Assembly: GCA_900239685.1 (NCBI GenBank)
Contig: OENT01000276.1
Coordinates: 80,098-144,097, forward strand
DNA length: 64,000 nt
DNA from: Rotaria macrura
Taxonomy: Eukaryota; Rotifera; Eurotatoria; Philodinida; Philodinidae
Reading direction: 5' to 3'
Each line of letters starts with the position of its first letter. The stretch's first letter is position 1. Positions 1 through 9,747 of the stretch are shown piece by piece. Both the position numbers and the translations under genes were made by a program. The notes beneath the pieces were generated by a model that saw only the letters and a program-made list of their open reading frames with translations, ran no database searches and was not told the DNA's origin.

Positions 1-668
1 AAATCTACAAGTCCAAAAGATCCAGTACCGAAATTTAACATTCACTAAATTAACACTTATCAGAAGATTTAAAACTAGATAAATGATAAAAATTACAATC
101 GAGTTCTCAAAAGTTCAATAATCAGTTTTTTTAAATTATCCGAAAGATTAGTGAGTACAATTGAAAATCATCATGACATTTTTCTTTACTAAATTTACAA
201 TTCATCACGCTTGCTACCGGCATTGATTTTTTTCCGTTTTAAAAAGTAATGCGTTGTATAAATCATTAGGCTGAGAATTACTAAAATTTTCTACGGTAAG
301 ATCTAAACATTGTAGAGATTTTTATTTTCTAAAATAGAATTTGTTCGTATCAACTGATTACAATCTGATAAAGTCAACGAACAGAAATTCTTGTCGTCAA
401 TTTTGTTTTGACAACAAGGAGAAATGATTGCTCTATTACTTCAAATATAAGTTGAAGCCTATGAAGTCTGTCATTCACTTCTTATTTGCCGCTATAAAAA
501 TAAAAAAGTTTAATCACATTTAAAATAACCATTTTTAAGAAGTGCACTAAAAGAAAATATCTTTCGCCTTTTTTTGTTTTTATTTACATAGTTTCTATAT
601 TATTTTAATTAATAATCCGCAATGTAAATGTTACAATACTAAAAAGGTATAATGCATATTATATCTTT
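1..668. other. intergenic, downstream flank of first gene
   Basis: No coding region can be supported here. The stretch lies 3' of the minus-strand gene that follows. A TTTATT near 580 reads AATAAA on the minus strand and could be its polyadenylation signal. Confidence 0.5.
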
Positions 669-1619
669 TTAATATCCATTCACTGATTGAATGTAATAAA
701 TAGATGGATTTTTATAGTGTGAGGAACTTTGAGCTTGTCTGTGCATTAATTGCGGTGATGATGCGTATTGTCTTGGCACTGGATAAATCTTTTCTACTTT
801 CCGTACAGGTCGTGAACGTGTAGAAGCCGGTTCGACTTCAACATAGTGTAATCGTTGAATAGGTTCTAGTTGACGTGGTTTACGCTGTGTTTCTCGTTGA
901 TGTACCATTCGAGGCGGAGGATTATAATCATTAACCGATGGTTGCGCAATTGTACGTAGTGTTGCAAAACTATTATGATGAGGCGAATCAACAAAATACA
1001 TTTCGGCTCTTCGTGGTGATTGATACTGAAAAGCATTGTTTGCTCGTTCTCTCTGTTGTCGTTCAATGATTCGTGTATCAGAATTGTTCTGTCGCCTTGG
1101 CATACGCGAAGTGTCACTGGCTGGCGGTGGTGGTGTTTGTGCACGCCGTTGTGAAACACGAGCTAATCGAGTCGGTGGTGAATGTTGATTTTGAACAGGC
1201 TCATGCCGACGCGTTTCATCTGAAACGCGCGCTTGTCGGTGACTTATCTCATCTGCATTTTCAACATAATAAACTGTTGCTGTACGAGCAGAACGATGAT
1301 GCTGAATATCGTCTAATGGCGAGTGGTCAGTTCGCGTCATTCTTCTTTGATTAACTACGGATGGTTCATTTACTATGGTACGTGACCGTGCTGATTTCGG
1401 TTCAGTATAGAGAGGTTTTCGAACGTGACGTGGCGTTCGTTCTTCATGATGATGTGTTTCATCTACATTAGGACGATAGGTGAATTTTCCATCTTGATTC
1501 GAATATAAAAATTGTTTCCCATGACGTTTTCCTTGACGAATTTCACTTATGGCATGACGATCACATATTTCGCACAAGCCAGTGTTAGGATCAATGATAT
1601 GTTTACCAAAATGGACCAT
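669..1619 (-). CDS. hypothetical basic, disordered protein with N-terminal Cys-pair motif
   Basis: A single-exon open frame of 316 residues from an ATG at 1617-1619. I do not recognise the family. The first ~50 residues look folded and contain a CEICDRH motif at residues 16-22, which is half of a zinc-knuckle-like arrangement with no second Cys pair. The rest (about residues 55-316) is low-complexity and rich in Arg, His, Pro, Gln and Ser, with repeated motifs such as YYVE, YFVD, HYVE and YYIQ at roughly regular distances, suggesting short linear motifs in a disordered chain. There is no signal peptide and no membrane segment. The long open frame, with biased composition and codon use matching the other genes here, supports a real gene. 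Antisense frames inside it are shadows. A function cannot be assigned; a lineage-specific nucleic-acid- or protein-binding scaffold is only a guess. Confidence 0.7.
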   Translation of the reverse strand: MVHFGKHIIDPNTGLCEICDRHAISEIRQGKRHGKQFLYSNQDGKFTYRPNVDETHHHEERTPRHVRKPLYTEPKSARSRTIVNEPSVVNQRRMTRTDHSPLDDIQHHRSARTATVYYVENADEISHRQARVSDETRRHEPVQNQHSPPTRLARVSQRRAQTPPPPASDTSRMPRRQNNSDTRIIERQQRERANNAFQYQSPRRAEMYFVDSPHHNSFATLRTIAQPSVNDYNPPPRMVHQRETQRKPRQLEPIQRLHYVEVEPASTRSRPVRKVEKIYPVPRQYASSPQLMHRQAQSSSHYKNPSIYYIQSVNGY

Positions 1620-4046
1620 TTTAGAATTAATTTTTCGTTTTCAGTCGTAAGAATGATAAGTTTACCTATATATAGATACGCTTTTTTTCTCTGCTATTTT
1701 TTTGCTTTCAATCACAAAGCATCAAATTGCATATGGTCACCATTATCGTATTACCACTTGTGTCTGTTTTTCTGTTGTGACGACAACGGGATGAAAAATC
1801 AGCCACTTATTCACTTGTTCGTGCAGCAGCAAAAAAACTTCATCGATCGTCGATTTTTTTCTCGTTCGGTTTCTCTCTCTCCCTCTCTCTGTCTTTGTCT
1901 CTGTCCGTCTCTTTTGCTTTGTTTAACCTAATTCATATCTCACGCTTTCAACATCTTGAAAAGCATAGAAAAGAAAATTCCATGGCAGAAGAAAAGCTCG
2001 TATGATCGATTTCTAGAGAATTTTTTTTGTGCGATCGATAAATAGAAAAGAGAAAAAGAAAATAATCAAAATAACGATAAAAGTGCTTTTCCGCCAGCTC
2101 AAACATTTTCTTTCAACAATTCAATGACGAATTTCTTTGGTTACTTATAAACGGTGAACTGAACAGCACCAACAACTAAGCAACAGAAAGTGTCATGTTT
2201 TAATGGGTGGTAAATAAAGAAACAGACATTGTGACATATATTCGTTCACATCGACTGATTCGAAGTTTCTTAGGTTATACACAAAGAAAACGCGGAGCCA
2301 TCTCTACAAAAAACTATGAAAAAGTCTAACTTATGCTTTGTGGTAGTAATTTATATATTGAAAATACCAGAATTAAATAGATGTAACTAATGAGAAAAAA
2401 TAATACGATCACTTCTCGAATATTTTTTCTCCTTAATTATTAATTTCATCAAAATTTGCGAACGGTAGACTATTGATTTTGAAAGTTATTTTGCAGCAAA
2501 ATTAATTTGAATATTGTTCCTTTAGTCTCATACAATGTAATCCTAAACGTAAAATCTTCAAGTTTGCATACATCCTAAATAGGAAACAACAAATTTTGGT
2601 GAATTATTTATTTAAATGAAATCTGATCTATTTATTGTTTTGAATGAAAATAAAAAGATACGCCGACGTTTTTTTTTATGAATTTTTTGCTTTCTCTCGA
2701 AATAAAATGACAAATATTTATTTTGTTACTTATATTGTAATCTTCAATATTCAACCATAAATAAGACGATTTCAATCGATAAAAACATGCACTAATGTGA
2801 GCCTAACAGACGAAAATAGTTTCTGAAGAAGTAATAGTCATACTTTAAAGGGCAGCATTTTTGCAGTTCTTACATTCGATACAGTTGAGAACTCTTTTTG
2901 TCATCGACTATTTTCTACTGCGTATGGTCGAAGTTCTACTTAAAATGAAAAAGCATTGAACTTGGCAATTTATTCGATCGATTTGAAGAAACCGTACCAG
3001 CATGAATGTGTTCATTTTCATTTCTCAGATCTTTATTCAGACACAATGCACACTATTGATGAACCGTTAAGAACTGATCTGTTCGATAAAAAAGAAAAAA
3101 TTTGAATCTTAGAAAAAAAGTCTTTTTATAGATTTATTCTTTTTAATGTGCACAACGAAAAATAAATTTCATGATATAAGTGAATGAATAGAACTAGTTT
3201 TTATCAATGCTTTGTAGTAGAATTCTATCATCAATTTTGTTGTTTCCCATGAAATATTCGTTAGTTGCCTTTGACTTCGATTCGGTAGCAAAGCAATATT
3301 CATTTGAAGAACAAACAAAGACCTTCGAAAAAGAACAAAAAAAGGTTATTTAAGAATATTTTTATACGATAACACAATAATTGAAAATACGACTATTATT
3401 GACATTTGGAAATCGGATTCTTTATAATAAATAATACGTTTCAAAATTTTTCAAACTGATACTCTCGGTATTTCTATAATACTCGAAATTATCTTATGCT
3501 TATTTTTCCTATACAAACAACATATGTGTCGAATATCGGCGCAATAGAACTTTCCAAAAAAAGGGCATGTACACATACGCAATAGTTTGTTTCTTACATG
3601 CATATACAGCAGTGGAGAATATTCGAACAAGTATTTATCAACAAAAGTCAATGAAAAATCGGCTTTTAAGATCCCGGAAAAATTAAAAACAAATTTTCTT
3701 TTGCTTTCTTTTTCTCTACCGTACACAATCAAACTAAAGGAAACAAGTGTTGGTAGATGTTAATCCACCAATTTATTTAGATAGAAGATGAAGACTGACA
3801 ACAATATAGATGGCATTTCGTTGGTGTCTGATCTAAGAGAGACGTATTTATATCGGATCCTTTCAAACCATAACCAACATATATGAAGAGAAGAGTCTTT
3901 CTCTTGATTGATAGTTAGAGCAGCCAAACAAAGTTCGATTAAAGATATATTCTCATCGAATATGCGCACACACTGGACTAACATAAAAGGAATATTTTTC
4001 ATTATGTTAAGTGTTTATGCGTAGGCGCGAACGCTTACATTTGTTG

Positions 4047-4050
<4 letters not shown>

Positions 4051-4082
<32 letters not shown>
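4051..4082. repeat. (TTA)n microsatellite
   Basis: About ten uninterrupted TTA/TAT triplets are followed by a degenerate TAATATT edge. It is a simple sequence repeat in intergenic DNA. Confidence 0.9.
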
Positions 4083-4084
<2 letters not shown>

Positions 4085-4861
4085 ATTAGTGAGACACACT
4101 CTATCTTTCTCCTTCTCTCACTTCTCTTTGTTTTTCATATAATCATGATTGATACCAGCAATTTCACTTCGGTAGAACGTTTTTATCCGTTGTTCTCTAT
4201 ATATGCATCAATACATACATGTATATGGTATGACCCATATTTTGTCGATCAAATCTATATCTCTTTTTTTGGCAAGATTATCACATACACTCGAATGTCT
4301 TTATAGTATAATTATCGGACGACAAACAGAGATATGCTCTCGTGTCCGAAGATTTTATAATAACATAACAGGCTTTGTATAGCCGGTGTCTTTTGTTCCT
4401 CGCTTGGCTTTTTTCTCCACAATAAGACAAATAGATCGTCGTCGAAACCAGTAAATATTTGGAAACAAGTTGCTAGATTATTGGTATCGTAGAAAATGCC
4501 ATGATCGCTATTTCTAGTGATGCCATATCAATAGAATACAGAAATAACAAAGAAAAAAAAATAGAAATCACATCACAAATTGGGAGCATAACGTTCGCCT
4601 GTTTCCTACTCCTCCCAGTCGTTGGTTGACTGATGAGATATAGAGCGAGAAAGATAGATCATCATCATCTTCATCGTCATGACAAATCATTACCAATAAC
4701 AACCTTTTTTTGTTTATCCATCGACTGCACAGCAGAACAAGAGAAAAAAGAGGGAAAGGTTTTCTATGTGGGTGTGTGTTTGGATGGAAAATGATAACGA
4801 CGAATAACAAGTATATCACCAAGGCTGACTAGTATAAGACATTCCCATTTTTCTTTTTTTC

Positions 4862-4882
4862 CCTCTCTCTCTCTCTCTCTCT
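4862..4882. repeat. (CT)n microsatellite
   Basis: A pure CT dinucleotide run of about ten units lies within a longer pyrimidine-rich tract, some 400 bp upstream of the LIM gene. Confidence 0.85.
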
Positions 4883-5281
4883 TCCTTGCTCGCGTGCTCT
4901 TACTCTCTCTTTTGCTGATCTCAACTATCATATATGTACAAACTATAGCAATAGAAGATAATCTTGTTTGCTACTGCATTTATTTTTCTTTTCTACTTGT
5001 ACCAATGATGTTATTCGTTTAGACTTAGTTGCAAGCATTAAGCCAACAGTCGCGACGAGGTTTTGGTCGATTTGATCACGCATTATTCCGGAATATTTAA
5101 CATGTGAAAGAATATGTTTTTGTTCGTTTGCGATGGATATAATTGATTAGCATAAACAACTATTAAGACTATCAATCGCGAAGATTTGATTGACTGTCTT
5201 TTATATTCAAATATTTTCGCATTTTCAGATAATATATTTGTTTTTTATCTTGTTTATTTTTCTTTCAATTATTTAAACGCA

Positions 5282-5727
5282 ATGCCACAGTGGGGAGGTG
5301 GGGGTGAAATATGTCCACGTTGTCAGAAAACTGTTTATACAGCAGAAAAACTTGCTGCGTGTAGCGCTTCATGGCACAAAGGTTGTTTCAAGTGTAAAAC
5401 ATGTAAGTCTAGTTTTACTCAAATCTATACCTTATTTATATTTGTGTCTGTTTTTAGGCAATAGCATTTTAACGTTGGCTAATTATAAGGATTTTTCTTT
5501 AGATATTTATTGCAAGAGTAAGATAAACGAAATTAAATAAAGATACTAAATATATATTCATCGATAATACTATTTTTTTATTAGGTTGTTATCAGGATAA
5601 ACTTCATCCTAATGAACGAAATCGTAAACAATTAGAATCGAAATTCAGTAGACAACCTGGTGGCGGTGCTCATTCTGCAACAGCAGCCGAAGCAGCTACA
5701 ACAGCTGAACCAGCCGGAGATGACTAG
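5282..5727 (+). CDS. single-LIM-domain protein, muscle LIM/CSRP-like
   Basis: Three exons: 5282-5402, 5458-5517 and 5585-5727, encoding 107 residues. The introns are 55 and 67 nt and begin GTAAGT and GTAAGA. The 60-nt middle exon keeps phase and is needed to complete the zinc ligands. The LIM domain spans residues 11-62 with all eight ligands: C11, C14, H32, C35, C38, C41, C59, C62. The N-terminal MPQWGGG and the spacing resemble the first LIM of cysteine-rich/muscle LIM proteins (CSRP family; single-LIM Mlp60A of Drosophila is similarly short). Such proteins are protein-binding adaptors on actin/alpha-actinin structures and in nuclei. After the LIM comes an Ala/Gly/Thr-rich tail instead of the usual Gly-rich linker and second LIM. 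AATAAA lies about 40 nt after the stop. The LIM assignment is firm; the CSRP/MLP subfamily is likely. Confidence 0.9.
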
Positions 5728-6200
5728 ATACTTTAATTGCAAAACCATAAAATGAACAAGACCAAAAAATAAATACGCAGTTTAGACATGAATAATAGCC
5801 AGATTAAAACTAAATTCTATTGCTTGATTATGTATTTACTCATATCTCTTTTCTTAATTTTGGTCAGGAACAGTTTCACTCTGTTAATGTATGTGTGTGT
5901 GTTTGCCCATTACCCTTAATTATTTACCTTATTTTCTCTCTCTCTCTCTCTCACTCTTTGACACATTTAATACATATTTACAAGAAACATTGCCATATTT
6001 CATTTGCTAGAATTTCTCTTGTACAACTCAAAACATGGAAAGACGTGAAAAAAGGAAGTCATGCTGTCTGTGCTTAAGATTATGGCGTTAATGAGAAAGA
6101 TTACTCTATGTTGTTGTCGATATCTGACACTTCGCAGTGCAAGAAAAAGAACAAGGATAAATAATATTAAAAAAACTCGGAAGCATTAATGATAACTTTT
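5728..6200. other. intergenic between convergent genes
   Basis: This region is shared by the 3' ends of the LIM gene (+) and the Pro/Tyr-rich gene (-). It holds short TG (about 5889-5902) and CT (about 5935-5952) runs. No gene is seen. Confidence 0.5.
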
Positions 6201-6825
6201 TCAAAGTTTATCATGATATCTAGTCTTGTGTCTCGTATCTCTTGCAAATGATCTTGGCATTATGGAACTCATATCAGTTAGATTGATAACATTAAATTCT
6301 TCATAGTCAGTTTCGATTAGAGAAGACTGTTGAGTTGAAGCAGATGACTATAAATATGAGAGGAATTAATATATATGATACAAATACAACGAAAATCAAT
6401 ACTTGTCGACTCGTCGAAGGTACACTCTCCGGTCGTGGTGATTTCTTATTATCAACAGAAGGATTTCGATGCTCATGATGAGTATGCTGATGACCTTGAT
6501 GATAGGCTGGATCATATTGTTGACGATACATAGAAGTATCATAGTTGGGTCCATAGTTTGCATCTGGATAATTTCCTGAATATTGTTGGTTAGTAGTTGG
6601 AGGCAAATGGGTAGGCGCTTCTATCGTTTGACCGTGTGCATTTACTGGATACTTTGTATATTCCGTATTATTATATGAATGCAATGGATACATATTAGGA
6701 TCTGTGTATGTGGGATAATACGGTGGGTGTGACGGATATCCATATTGTGGATTAGCATAATACGGTGGAATATTGTAAGATGTCTGGTTAGTGTCAGGAT
6801 TTATTCCGCTTGGTATAATAGACAT
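6201..6825 (-). CDS. hypothetical Pro/Tyr-rich low-complexity protein
   Basis: Two exons on the minus strand: 6825-6403 and 6347-6201, with a 55-nt GT..AG intron (6402-6348) at phase 0, giving 189 residues. Reading through the intron would add an artificial hydrophobic tail. Splicing replaces it with a polar 48-residue C-terminus that stays open to the TGA at 6203-6201, which supports the join. Residues 1-140 are rich in Pro, Tyr, Asn and His, with many PYY, YPxxP and NPxY-like steps, and are probably disordered. Such PY-rich stretches can bind WW or SH3 domains or form condensates, but nothing here shows which. There is no signal peptide or membrane segment. The family is not recognised. An upstream exon is possible, but the ATG at 6825 is a reasonable start. 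Confidence 0.7.
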
Positions 6826-8742
6826 GTTGATATGTCACAAAAATTTGTTTTATTGAATACATTAACTTATTCCATTAGTATTTATTTACATACATATGTC
6901 ATTATGTACATCGACGTCTTTTTTTTATTGTGTTTTCTTTCTCTTGTATGTTTGATTTTTCTTTCTACTCTGATTTTTAGAAACACATCCTTTATTCAAG
7001 TTTACTTGGTTTTAGCATAAAAATGAAGGGAAAAATTGATTCATGCATTTTACTTCCTCTGTTTTCAGAAATAGATTGTTGTATCATCTTGGAATAAAGT
7101 CTCATAGATTTTCCTTTATAACACATTTTAGTGCAAAGAAGAAAAGAGACTTTGTCTGAAGCCAATGCTTTGAAAATACGCTAACCATTCAATTATCAAG
7201 AGTCACTTCAATCTGTTTTTTTTTATCTGAGCCTCATGATGCATACATGTATATTTAGATGAATATAAGATGACCGTAATAGATCAGTATTATAAAAGGA
7301 AACTTTTATGGATTCATTTTTATTACATAAGTGTAGACATGCGACGAAAAAATGTTTCCTAATGCCAATCACTTATTTTTAAGACTATGATAAAATGGTT
7401 TTTGGAAAAAATGACACATAAATCCAAAGTAAATATTGACTCAATCTACCAAAGAAAAACCCTATGTTGAGATATCATTCCTAAAATTTAAGATGAAAGT
7501 GAATTGCACGAAGAAAATCTCTGTTAACTAGGAAGAAAGGGAAGATTAGAATGCAACAATCATTTTCATCAGTCTAAAATTCGACTCGTATGTCTGAGTC
7601 AAAAAAAGGAAGACTTACAAATCTTTTTGCGTTGCTTTTTGTTTATTATTCAGGTTGTTTTTTTCTTAAAAATACTTGCAACCATTATTTATTTTTGTTT
7701 CCAGAAAAAATGCCAAAGACAAATAAAGGAAATTCTGTAAGAATTTAAACTATCGTTCTTATTAGGAAATCAAACTTACAAATAAATCTCTTGATGATCT
7801 CGAACAATAAGATTGCTTAGATATTGCTCAGTAAAAAACTCAAGGCATGATAAATATCAGCGTTGCACAATTAGCTGTTCTATTGGGTCGTATAAATGAA
7901 GCAGGCTCTTATTTTCGGTTTATAGTAGGTGGTAAAACATCGTCATTTATCAAAAAACAAATTTCTCTATTCCAGTCACTATTTGTGTTCTCAATGCAAT
8001 TTACTATTACTACAAGAGAGTTTAAATTGAATTTTTTTTACGACTTGGAAATCGTTGTTGCAGTCGGCAAACATTGAATCCATGAGATTGTGTTTCTCCG
8101 ATCTGGGATGGGGAAAAAACGCAAATGAGCGGGTATTGCTATCGCTGTAAAGTCACGAAAAGAAAGAAGATTTATTGACCAAGATCGACCATTGTGGCCG
8201 CCAAAAGTGAGATATTACGACATTAATTTTCACCTTGATCAGTCAAATGTTCGTAAAAGCCGTTCTCTCTCCTAGAAAACGACATCGTTCTCTACCACTT
8301 CGGACACCGTTTTCCTTAGATTTCGATAGTTGTATAAGTTGGTGTATTCCACTAATCAATGTAGTAAAATAGCAGTATTGATTATTATAAAGTGACATTT
8401 TATTCTTTGTTTTCTGAATTAGATTACTAAAGTGGAGTATCGTAACAAGAATAAAATCTTTTTAAAATGTTTTCTTGATAAACAAAAAATAAAAATCACA
8501 AAGTAAATGATAGCAGAGCTTGGCATATATGGAGGTAATCTCAGAAAGAAAAATTCCTATCACTGCTCCATGTTTTTTGTTTTTGTTGAATTTCTTTTTC
8601 AGTACTCGATTGATTTGATATACTGAAAAAAAGGTTTCAAGCTAAAATCTACATAAGAAAATTTTTTTCTGAGTTCATCCTTCATGACATGCCGTGCTAT
8701 TCGAGCATTGCTGATGTTGAAAAAAATATACATTTGCGAAAA
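6826..8742. other. intergenic
   Basis: Between two minus-strand genes. Short open frames (for example 7847-8077 on +) have no recognisable family, and their splice context is not convincing. I searched the minus strand here for a missing SH3 exon of the neighbouring F-BAR gene and saw no ALYDY, GW or YPANYV-type sequence. Confidence 0.45.
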
Positions 8743-9747
8743 TCATTCATGGACGTCCTCAAACTCCGGCCATTTCGTTTTGGTTTCTCGGCCATAATGC
8801 TGATTGAAATATTGAATATCGTCATCAGTACTATGTTTACTAATGGATCTATCAAATGCATTCGATATTTCACGATGTCGTGTATCCTTCTCAATGGAGA
8901 CCGCTTGTTGAAGTGAAAGAAACATTGATTTGAATTGATTTAAACGATCACGCTCAAAGTCATCTGTACGACTTAGTATTTTGAACATTTCGTCTTGATA
9001 ATTTTCTTTTTTTCCTTTCATTTCGTTGATTAAAGTCGAATACTTATCTCTGCATGCTTTATTTTTAGCTTCGTATTGATTGACGCTTTCTTGTACTTTT
9101 TTCTTTTCATCGTCGGATTGACCAAAATCAGATTGAATGACACTCAAAGTCCGTTTAGCTTGGTGTAATCTGTGACTAGCACGATGAAATTCTTCTTTGC
9201 TTTCGGTGATTTTATTTAATAACTCTAACCATGGTTTGTGCACTTTTTTGAAATCTTTTTCGAAGTCTTTTACGTTTTTTGCCCGAAGAAGTGATTTTTC
9301 ATATTTCGTACTCTTATAAGTGGTCATTTTACTGATAACATTTTGCTGAATATCTTTTGCGATATCTTTATTTCTTTCAGCTAGTATTTCCATAGCTTGT
9401 ATTGAGTTAATCCATGCAGTTCTTGTAGTTCCGAATTCTTTCGATTGCGAAATCTTTTTCTGACTTGTTGTTGACCATTGATGTATTGCTTCAGCATAAT
9501 CCTCGATAATTTTAACAAAGTTTTTATTGATTTCAATGCTTAGTTCACAAGATCTATGTCCACCTTCACATCGATCAATAGCTGATTTGTATTGATGAGG
9601 TTCACAAAAACCTTTGCCGTGCCACGGATTCGATAGGCACTTTTCAGGCGTTGTTTGATTCTGAGGTAAGATGCAATGCACTGCAAGACATATGATGACA
9701 AAATTATTTATCGTTGAAAATAAAATTGAGGATGTATGGAACCTACT
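8743..9747 (-). CDS. F-BAR domain protein, syndapin/PACSIN-like, lacking SH3
   Basis: The main exon is 9680-8743, preceded by a 66-nt intron (9746-9681). The predicted protein is about 312 residues and almost entirely one F-BAR domain. PACSIN hallmarks are visible in order: the N-terminal YKxAIDRCEGGHR segment (as in 'YK..V.RxxDGHRLC'), the YAEAIHQW helix, the AW.. segment, KKVHKPWLELLNK (as in 'AxKPWAKKL'), and the C-terminal YFNQHYGRETKTKWPEFEDV (as in 'WFRANHG..xxxNWPxFEEW'). F-BAR dimers bind and bend acidic membranes in endocytosis and cytoskeletal coupling. Family members are usually over 400 residues with a linker, NPF motifs and a C-terminal SH3 that recruits dynamin and N-WASP; these are absent here. 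The first main-exon codon reads GTG across the intron edge. Joining the A at 9747 to TG at 9680-9679 makes an ATG across the splice junction. Confidence 0.85.
   Translation of the reverse strand, partial: SRFHTSSILFSTINNFVIICLAVHCILPQNQTTPEKCLSNPWHGKGFCEPHQYKSAIDRCEGGHRSCELSIEINKNFVKIIEDYAEAIHQWSTTSQKKISQSKEFGTTRTAWINSIQAMEILAERNKDIAKDIQQNVISKMTTYKSTKYEKSLLRAKNVKDFEKDFKKVHKPWLELLNKITESKEEFHRASHRLHQAKRTLSVIQSDFGQSDDEKKKVQESVNQYEAKNKACRDKYSTLINEMKGKKENYQDEMFKILSRTDDFERDRLNQFKSMFLSLQQAVSIEKDTRHREISNAFDRSISKHSTDDDIQYFNQHYGRETKTKWPEFEDVHE

Larger units (their letters stand above)
1620..5281. other. intergenic, AT-rich, simple repeats
   Basis: This stretch lies between two divergently transcribed genes. 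I see no supportable exon: open frames are short, lack family resemblance and lack consistent splice sites. It contains pyrimidine-rich tracts at about 1860-1920 and 4862-4882 and a TTA microsatellite at 4051-4082. Confidence 0.5.

Noticed and set aside
1073-1354. 93-codon plus-strand frame
   Set aside because: It is antisense to the 669-1619 gene; its composition is explained by the complementary strand.
7691-7808. Possible mini-gene with a 29-nt intron and a 22-residue product starting MPKTNKGNS
   Set aside because: The intron would be far shorter than any other here, and the product has no recognisable continuation despite a faint eIF1A-like start.
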